From positions 1 to 31,491 of the forward strand of contig CAZYYW010000015.1 in the NCBI GenBank assembly GCA_964651445.1: a DNA stretch of 31,491 nt, read 5' to 3'. The notes beneath the pieces were generated by a model that worked only from the letters and a program-made list of their open reading frames with translations, had not been told where the DNA came from and made no database searches. The stretch comes from GCA-2746365 sp964651445. GTDB lineage: Bacteria > Pseudomonadota > Gammaproteobacteria > SZUA-229. The position numbers and the translations under genes were made by a program. Position 1 is the stretch's first letter, and each line of letters starts with the position of its first letter. Positions 25,832 to 31,491 of this stretch are shown one piece after another.

Positions 25832-25847
25832 TGCAACCTCTGCGCCA
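25832..25847 (-). promoter_or_regulatory. Sigma-54 type promoter for the PEP-CTERM pair
   Basis: Minus strand TGGCGCA-GAGG-TTGCA matches the -24/-12 consensus TGGCACG-N4-TTGCW, with GG and GC in the correct 10-base spacing. Start would be near 25820, leaving a leader of about 70 bases before the GTG. PEP-CTERM genes in many species are controlled by the sigma-54 activator PrsR with sensor PrsK, which makes the match more credible. Confidence 0.6.
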
Positions 25848-25940
25848 ATCTTCAATTGAACCTGTTTAATCAATAGCTTACTTGTACCGCGCTCATCTGT
25901 AAAAAAATATGGTGCAATTTCAAGCGCTCAAATCATGATT

Positions 25941-25959
25941 CTGTCAACTAAACCGACAG
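25941..25959. promoter_or_regulatory. Inverted repeat, possible activator site for the sigma-54 promoter
   Basis: CTGTC (25941-25945) and GACAG (25955-25959) with 9 bases between, centred about 130 bases upstream of the predicted sigma-54 start, which is a usual distance for an enhancer-binding activator. Another GTC-A element follows at about 25967. Role is inference. Confidence 0.3.
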
Positions 25960-26069
25960 GCGCTTTTGTCAAAACCTTCTCTCAATGTGACCACACACTC
26001 ATAACCTGCTGATATTTATTAAGTTTACTGCTTCCTGACGTGATGGCAGATAAAAACACGTGTAAATTT

Positions 26070-26098
26070 TTGTGACGGTTCATCGGCTTCTATATTAT
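26070..26098 (+). promoter_or_regulatory. Candidate plsB promoter
   Basis: -35 TTGTGA (26070-26075) and -10 TATTAT (26093-26098) with 17 bases between. The start would be near 26105, giving a leader of about 90 bases. The 448-base gap 25749-26196 otherwise holds the sigma-54 elements and no gene I can see. Confidence 0.4.
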
Positions 26099-26178
26099 CA
26101 ACGCAGCGATAAAACCTAGCATAAAGTCATGATATATCCGTTTTACACAATTTATGGCTAGCCTTCCCCTGCCACTAT

Positions 26179-26192
26179 CTGTAAAGATACAG
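26179..26192 (+). other. Small hairpin just before the plsB start
   Basis: CTGTA-AAGA-TACAG, a perfect 5-base stem ending four bases before the ATG, in the place where a Shine-Dalgarno should be; none is visible. It may limit or shape translation initiation of plsB. Confidence 0.35.
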
Positions 26193-26196
26193 CACT

Positions 26197-28656
26197 ATGA
26201 AACTGCCTTCACCGATCACCTATCTCGCTCAAAAATTACTTTATCTGTGGATAAAGACCGATGTCATCAAAACCGAAAAAAGCCCGGAGATTGATGATAA
26301 AACCGTGGTCATCTATGTTTTGCAATCACGGGCGTGGACAGATTTACTGGTGGTCGAGCACGAGTGCCGGCAATTAAACCTTGCTCCGCCGATGAAACGT
26401 ATCGCGCAACCTGCCTTAAAAAAATGGCATCACGTTTATACCGTGGCACCTGCGCAACCTTTAAAAGCCTGGCTACAACAAAAAAACAAGTGCTCAAAAA
26501 TGCTGATTGGTTTGCATCAGGCGCTATTGGACGACCCTGAACTTGAGGTGTTTTTTGTCCCCCTGATTGTATTCTGGGGACGCCCGGTACTCAAACAAAA
26601 ACACTGGCTGCGCGTATTATTTTCTGACACTTGGGGCTTTGCCGGACGTTTTAGACGTTTTTTTACTATTTTATTCAATGGCAAAAATACCCTGCTGCAA
26701 TTTTCGCCTGCTATCTCGCTACGCGATTTAATGAATGAAACAACAACACACACCGTCGACAAACTGCAGCAGACGTTGACCGAGCGACTGCAGGAAATTA
26801 AAACCGCAACCCTAGGCCCCGATATTTCCCACCGACGCACACTGGTGCGCAATTTACTGGGCAATAAAGAAATTGTTAAAGCCATCAATGCGCGTTGCCA
26901 ACAAGATAATATCTCTGTCTACAAGGCGACTAAAATTGCCAATAACTACCTAAATGAAATTGTCGCCGACCGCAGTTATATCACTATTCAGATTGCACAA
27001 CGTGTACTCGCCCGTTTCTGGAATAAATTTTATTCCGGTATTGATGTAAAATTTAGCAGCCAACTGCACCAACTGGCATTAACACATGAGCTGATTTACG
27101 TACCCTGCCACCGCAGCCATATTGACTATTTATTATTGTCCTACGTTATCCATAATGAAGGACTGGCGATCCCCTACATCGCTGCCGGCAAAAACCTAAA
27201 CATGCCTGTGATTGGCTCAGTACTACGAAATGGTGGCGCTTTTTTTATTCGACGCAGCTTTAAAGACAATGCGTTGTACTCAACCGTGATGTTTGAATAC
27301 CTTGCCTCACAGATTTCTCAAGGCATGCCTATCGAATACTTTATTGAAGGTGGTCGTAGCCGTACCGGACGCTTACTGCAAGCCAAGCCGGGCATGCTGG
27401 CAATGACCATTCGTGCATTCTTAAAATACCAACATCGGCCAATCGCTTTTATTCCGGTTTATATCGGTTATGAAAAAATGATAGAGAGCAAATCCTACCT
27501 TGCCGAACTAAAAGGTGATGATAAAAAATCCGAAACTTTTCTCAGCTCGTTGCGCTCCATTCTAAATATTCGTGGTTTTTACGGACGTGTAACCACCAGT
27601 TTCGGCCAACCTGTTTTATTAAATACAGTGCTCGATGAACAGCAGCCACAATGGAAAAGCCTCCGCTACGATGATACACAGCGTCCACCCTGGTTGAGAT
27701 CTGCCGTCATGCAGACATCAAAACTAATTATGCAAGGTATTAACCAGAGCTGTGCGGTCAATTCCACTAACCTGATAGCCACTGCACTGCTGGCAGCGCC
27801 CAACCAAACCATGGATGAGTCGGAATTGGAGCGCACGCTTTCGCTGTATAGCGATATGATCAAACACCTGAACTACGCGGAACAAATAACCCTGACACAA
27901 CAATCGGCGATAAAACAGATACACCACGGCGAAGCGCTTGGTCTGGTCAAGCGACGACAACATGAAATGGGTGACTTTATCTATCTCGATAAATCCCATG
28001 CCATTATGCTGACCTATTACCGCAATAACATTCTACACTTGCTGGCAATACCATCGCTGGTTGCCTGCTGTTTTAACAACTACGCCCATATTAGCCGTGA
28101 AAATATTCAACGCTATATAAAAATCGCCTACCCTTTTCTAAAAAATGAATTTTATCTGCCCTGGTCAAGTAAAAACTCAAAATCAGTCATCGACCATGTC
28201 TTGCTTTACTTCAGTAGCACAAGCTTAATTATTTACCATGAAGAAGATGACAGTTTTAGTCGTCCCGCGATAAGCACCGAGCAACATGCACAGCTCACCA
28301 CGATGGCGCAGGTGGTTTCACCCGTACTGGAGCTGTATTATATGATTTTTGCCTTACTCGCAGAACACGGCTCAAACACTCTGTCTCGCGAACGTCTGGA
28401 GCAATTATGCTACTTAATGGCGCAACGGTTGTCCTTAATGTATGAAATAAACTCACCGGATTTTTTTGACAAGAAATTAATTGCCAATTTTATTAACTCA
28501 CTGCTTGAAAAAAACTACATCACCATCGATGACGAAAACAAAATGGCGCTTAATGAGTATGCCGTCAACAAAGGTCGGTATGCGCGCCGCTTACTGGATA
28601 AGAACATGCAGTATAATATCCTGCAAATGATACATAAATCTTTACCTAAAGAATAA
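26197..28656 (+). CDS. plsB: Glycerol-3-phosphate acyltransferase PlsB
   Basis: 819 residues (E. coli enzyme about 807). It acylates position 1 of glycerol-3-phosphate using acyl-ACP or acyl-CoA, the first step of phospholipid synthesis, at the inner membrane. Seen: a large N-terminal region (1-290), then the acyltransferase motifs: I, H305-R-S-H-I-D310 (HX4D catalytic pair); II, GGAFFIRRSF; III, FIEGGRSRTGR; IV, FIPVYIGYE. A long C-terminal helical region follows. ATG at 26197 gives the normal family N-terminus. The DUF748 gene begins 8 bases after its stop, so they are very likely co-transcribed. Confidence 0.97.
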   Translation: MKLPSPITYLAQKLLYLWIKTDVIKTEKSPEIDDKTVVIYVLQSRAWTDLLVVEHECRQLNLAPPMKRIAQPALKKWHHVYTVAPAQPLKAWLQQKNKCSKMLIGLHQALLDDPELEVFFVPLIVFWGRPVLKQKHWLRVLFSDTWGFAGRFRRFFTILFNGKNTLLQFSPAISLRDLMNETTTHTVDKLQQTLTERLQEIKTATLGPDISHRRTLVRNLLGNKEIVKAINARCQQDNISVYKATKIANNYLNEIVADRSYITIQIAQRVLARFWNKFYSGIDVKFSSQLHQLALTHELIYVPCHRSHIDYLLLSYVIHNEGLAIPYIAAGKNLNMPVIGSVLRNGGAFFIRRSFKDNALYSTVMFEYLASQISQGMPIEYFIEGGRSRTGRLLQAKPGMLAMTIRAFLKYQHRPIAFIPVYIGYEKMIESKSYLAELKGDDKKSETFLSSLRSILNIRGFYGRVTTSFGQPVLLNTVLDEQQPQWKSLRYDDTQRPPWLRSAVMQTSKLIMQGINQSCAVNSTNLIATALLAAPNQTMDESELERTLSLYSDMIKHLNYAEQITLTQQSAIKQIHHGEALGLVKRRQHEMGDFIYLDKSHAIMLTYYRNNILHLLAIPSLVACCFNNYAHISRENIQRYIKIAYPFLKNEFYLPWSSKNSKSVIDHVLLYFSSTSLIIYHEEDDSFSRPAISTEQHAQLTTMAQVVSPVLELYYMIFALLAEHGSNTLSRERLEQLCYLMAQRLSLMYEINSPDFFDKKLIANFINSLLEKNYITIDDENKMALNEYAVNKGRYARRLLDKNMQYNILQMIHKSLPKE

Positions 28657-28664
28657 CGAACACT

Positions 28665-31373
28665 ATGTTTAAACAGTTACAGGCTTTTCGCTGTCGCCAC
28701 CCTCGCGGCAGTCTATTTATCTTTATCCTGCTGATCCTGACGGTACTGTTTATCGCTCTGCGTATCGCTTTATCACCGGCAATCATTTTCGGCGCTACTT
28801 CTTGGTTAAAAGATCAGGGCATCGATGCCAATATCGACGCCATCGAAATAAGTTTTACAAATGGCTCCTTGCATCTAAAAAATGTGACTGGCAACAAGAA
28901 TGGTGAACCGCTGTTTAATATCAATTTGATTGAACTACACTGGCAGTGGAAACCTCTCACCAGCAAAACAATTACCGTCAACAAAATTGTGTTGGATACG
29001 CTCAGCATTCCTATCAAACACTACCAAGATGTCATTATTATTGGCGGCGTACGATTACCGCTAGCGCAAGCAGACACACAATCAGCGCACAGCAGGCAAA
29101 GCCAACCCATGCTTGACGCAAGTGCAGAGGAAAATGTTCAAGCATGGGCAGCCTCCCTTGGCGAAGTCACGTTCAACAAATTAAACATTTGTTATTTACA
29201 ACACACTGCCATACTTGCTGACGCCAACCAGCAATCATTATTCGTTGATTACTGCGTCGAGCTAGACGAAATGCTTTGGACAGGCAACATACGTTATGCT
29301 GACGACACAACATCCCCAGGCAACACTGATATGTTGCTAACATCAAGCGGAGATTTTACCCTGAACGGCCTTAGCATTATTGATAATAAGCTAAACCGTA
29401 AGTTGCTGGAATCAAAATCAAACACGCTAAACGATGTTGTTATTACCGGCTTAAATAAACTGCAAATAAAACGTCTGGACATGAAGCAACTGTCATTACT
29501 GCAACGTGATGATGAAAAACACATTGACGCCCTACGTTTTTCTAGATTACTCATCAATGATATCACCCTGACAAACTTGAACTCGCTGTCCATTGATAAC
29601 ATTAAAATAGACCAGCCCGGTCTTTATTTAGTCAAAGAAAACAAATCACAGTGGGAGTTTGAACAATGGCTGCCGCCAAGTCAGAAAACGCCTTCGCCGC
29701 CTAACGAAGCAACAACTCGCATCGATTCAAAATCATCCGGTTTTAAATTCAGCCTCAACAATGTAATCATTGAGCATTCAGACCTCTGCTATCTCGACCA
29801 ACCAGCTTCACTTTACTACTGCCTGACCATGCAACAACTTAACTGGCAAGGAAAAATTAATTTTGATAGCGAAGCCATAAACACTGCAACCGCAGGCTTA
29901 TTGTTACAAGGTGATCTTGGTTTCGAGCAACCCGCCCTTCATAACCACAGCATCGACAGGAAACTTCTTGAGTTTGACTCACTAGCATTATCACGTTTGG
30001 AAGTAACGAACGACTTAAGCGTTAGTGTGGAAGATTTAAAATTAGACCACTTAACCGCTATGCAACGCAGTAAAAAAACCGATGACAACAGCATTAGTTT
30101 TGAGCAGCTTGCAATCAACAACATTCAATACCAGACCGATGCCTTGTCAATTAACAGCATTGCGCTAAGCGGACTAGCAGCCGCCTTTTCAAAAAATAAA
30201 AATGGCACTTGGGAACACGACAAATGGTTAAGCCACGAAAAAAATAATCATACAAACGAAGTATCTTCAACTAAAACCACCGATCAAACAACGCCGGAAA
30301 TAAACAATAAAGATGCCTTTATTATCGCGCTGTCTAAGCTTGAGATAAACACCGACAAGTCAGTGTCTTTTACCGATAACAGTACGCAGCCCACAATGAC
30401 CGTTGGTCTAAATGAGTTTAACCTTGAGCTAAACAAGCTCTACTCTAACAAACCTACTGAAAACACTGACTTTAAACTATTTGCTAAAACCACGCGCCAC
30501 GGTACTATCGATCTTGCGGGCACGGCTAAACCTTTCGCTGAAAAAATTTCCTTTGATGCCAGCGGTAAACTAAAAGGTTTTGACTTACGTGCCGCCTCAC
30601 CTGCCACTAAAAAAGCCATTGGACATACTATAAAAAGCGGGCAATTAGACGCTGACCTGACACTGCTGGCAATTGATGGCCAACTGGACAGTAACATTGC
30701 ACTGTCACTGCATCACTTTAATATCAAAGCCGGCAGCAAACAAGATGCTGATAAACTCAATGAAAAGTTCGGCATGCCATTAAATCAAACACTGGTTTTA
30801 CTGCGTGACAAAGACGACAGTATTCACCTTGATATTCCGATCACGGGTGATGTTAACAACCCTAGTTTCAACCCGATGGATGCCATTATTAAAGCAACCT
30901 CGAAAGCGGCTACGGTAACGCTGATTACCTTTTATACACCCTATGGCCTAATCTACGCGGGTGGTCACCTCGCCTTTAACCTTGCCACCGCGCTTAATTT
31001 CGACCCTATTGAATTTCCCCCTGGCGAATCAAAACTTAGCGATAGTGGCAAACAACAATTAGATGGCTTAAGTAAATTATTAACTGAAAAACCAAAAGTA
31101 CATTTAACTCTGTGTGGCGTTACCAATCAGCATGATGCACTTGCACTTTATCCAAAGCTAAAAGAGCCGATAGATACCGACAAAAAAACGACTGATATCA
31201 AGCTCAACAAGGAACAGCTTTTACAACTAAAACAATTGGCGAGAGAACGTCAGGTTAACAGCAAAAATCATCTGGTAGACAATAGCGGTATAGAACACAA
31301 CCGTTTAATTCTATGTGAGCCAGAACATAATACAGATGATGATGCCATTGCCGGCGTGGTGATTAATATATAA
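28665..31373 (+). CDS. DUF748 family, AsmA-like envelope protein
   Basis: 902 residues. An N-terminal membrane helix (about 16-38) is followed by AsmA-like sequence (AIIFGATSWLKDQGIDANI, then ISFTNGSLHLKNV) and a long, beta-rich periplasmic region. Two similar segments lie in tandem (about 165-335 and 364-525): each starts with a CYL segment, contains RKLLE and ends with W-E-x-x-x-W-L. The C-terminal half (about 555-830) carries the DUF748 signature: FDASGKLKGFDLRAASP, LNQTLVLLRD, the ITGDVNNPSF and TPYGLIYAGGHLAFNLA segments, then FPPGESKLSDSGKQQL resembling an OmpA-type end. AsmA-like proteins (YhdP, TamB, YdbH) move phospholipid between membranes; whether this one does is inferred from family and its plsB neighbour. 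Confidence 0.88.
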   Translation: MFKQLQAFRCRHPRGSLFIFILLILTVLFIALRIALSPAIIFGATSWLKDQGIDANIDAIEISFTNGSLHLKNVTGNKNGEPLFNINLIELHWQWKPLTSKTITVNKIVLDTLSIPIKHYQDVIIIGGVRLPLAQADTQSAHSRQSQPMLDASAEENVQAWAASLGEVTFNKLNICYLQHTAILADANQQSLFVDYCVELDEMLWTGNIRYADDTTSPGNTDMLLTSSGDFTLNGLSIIDNKLNRKLLESKSNTLNDVVITGLNKLQIKRLDMKQLSLLQRDDEKHIDALRFSRLLINDITLTNLNSLSIDNIKIDQPGLYLVKENKSQWEFEQWLPPSQKTPSPPNEATTRIDSKSSGFKFSLNNVIIEHSDLCYLDQPASLYYCLTMQQLNWQGKINFDSEAINTATAGLLLQGDLGFEQPALHNHSIDRKLLEFDSLALSRLEVTNDLSVSVEDLKLDHLTAMQRSKKTDDNSISFEQLAINNIQYQTDALSINSIALSGLAAAFSKNKNGTWEHDKWLSHEKNNHTNEVSSTKTTDQTTPEINNKDAFIIALSKLEINTDKSVSFTDNSTQPTMTVGLNEFNLELNKLYSNKPTENTDFKLFAKTTRHGTIDLAGTAKPFAEKISFDASGKLKGFDLRAASPATKKAIGHTIKSGQLDADLTLLAIDGQLDSNIALSLHHFNIKAGSKQDADKLNEKFGMPLNQTLVLLRDKDDSIHLDIPITGDVNNPSFNPMDAIIKATSKAATVTLITFYTPYGLIYAGGHLAFNLATALNFDPIEFPPGESKLSDSGKQQLDGLSKLLTEKPKVHLTLCGVTNQHDALALYPKLKEPIDTDKKTTDIKLNKEQLLQLKQLARERQVNSKNHLVDNSGIEHNRLILCEPEHNTDDDAIAGVVINI

Positions 31374-31390
31374 TTAACTCGAGGTTCGCA

Positions 31391-31426
31391 GGTATCTCTA
31401 AACACCCTATAGGTGCAGAGAATACC
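31391..31426. other. Long imperfect hairpin after the DUF748 gene
   Basis: GGTATCTCT (31391-31399) pairs with AGAG-A-ATACC (31417-31426, one bulged A), and inside it CACC / GGTG close a five-base loop. No T run follows immediately, so it is not a clear terminator. The remaining sequence to the window end holds a loose TCTAAA-ACCC repeat (about 31397 and 31465) and no visible gene. Confidence 0.4.
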
Positions 31427-31491
31427 CTAAGCGTGCTCTTTATTTTATAATCACCCTGTGAGCATTTCTAAATACCCATCCATAGTGAATT

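Noticed and set aside
1..31491. CRISPR arrays, rRNA operons, insertion sequences, classical anti-phage genes
   Set aside because: I saw no regularly spaced repeats, rRNA-like sequence or transposase other than the recombinase, and no recognisable defence gene on either strand.

Overview
The window reads as a gammaproteobacterial chromosome, probably a marine Cellvibrionales-like or Pseudomonas-related lineage. This is inferred from gene content: the thrB / polA / engB / cytochrome c4 neighbourhood next to a complete cytochrome c maturation (ccm) operon and dsbA, a plsB gene of E. coli type, a TRAP transporter pair and PEP-CTERM proteins. The exact taxon cannot be read from the sequence alone.

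Layout. (1) 1-5775 is the right end of an integrated mobile element. A 1785-residue tyrosine recombinase on the minus strand (137-5494) lies about 230 bases from a 50-base 3' half of a tRNA-Arg(CCG) gene (5726-5775). The fragment is the attachment-site scar; the intact tRNA and the rest of the element should lie to the left, outside the window. The recombinase appears to hold two recombinase catalytic modules, an amino-proximal degenerate one and a complete one nearer the C-terminus. (2) 6072-8213 holds two envelope genes on the minus strand: an LPP20-like lipoprotein followed by a secreted transglutaminase-like protein, with a terminator hairpin between them that touches the second gene's ribosome binding site. 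(3) 8364-16400 is an uninterrupted minus-strand run, ccmA-B-C-D-E-F-G-H-I-dsbA, for haem export and attachment to apocytochromes c. A diheme cytochrome c4, a product that needs that pathway, is encoded just upstream (16596-17219). (4) engB (plus) faces polA (minus). Their 536-base intergenic region carries a strong candidate small RNA on the polA strand, with its own promoter, four hairpins and a terminator, at the position held by Spot 42 in enterics and ErsA in Pseudomonas. (5) thrB is divergent from polA and leads into dctQ-dctM, a TRAP permease without its binding protein. (6) Two paralogous PEP-CTERM exported proteins lie on the minus strand. The downstream one is frameshifted by an extra copy of a 5-base repeat, and the upstream one has a good sigma-54 promoter match. 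(7) plsB and a large DUF748/AsmA-like protein form a plus-strand pair running to the end of the window, linking phospholipid synthesis with a putative envelope lipid-handling protein.

The items most worth follow-up are the double-module recombinase with its tRNA-Arg scar, the polA-engB small RNA, and the slippage-frameshifted PEP-CTERM gene with its sigma-54 promoter.
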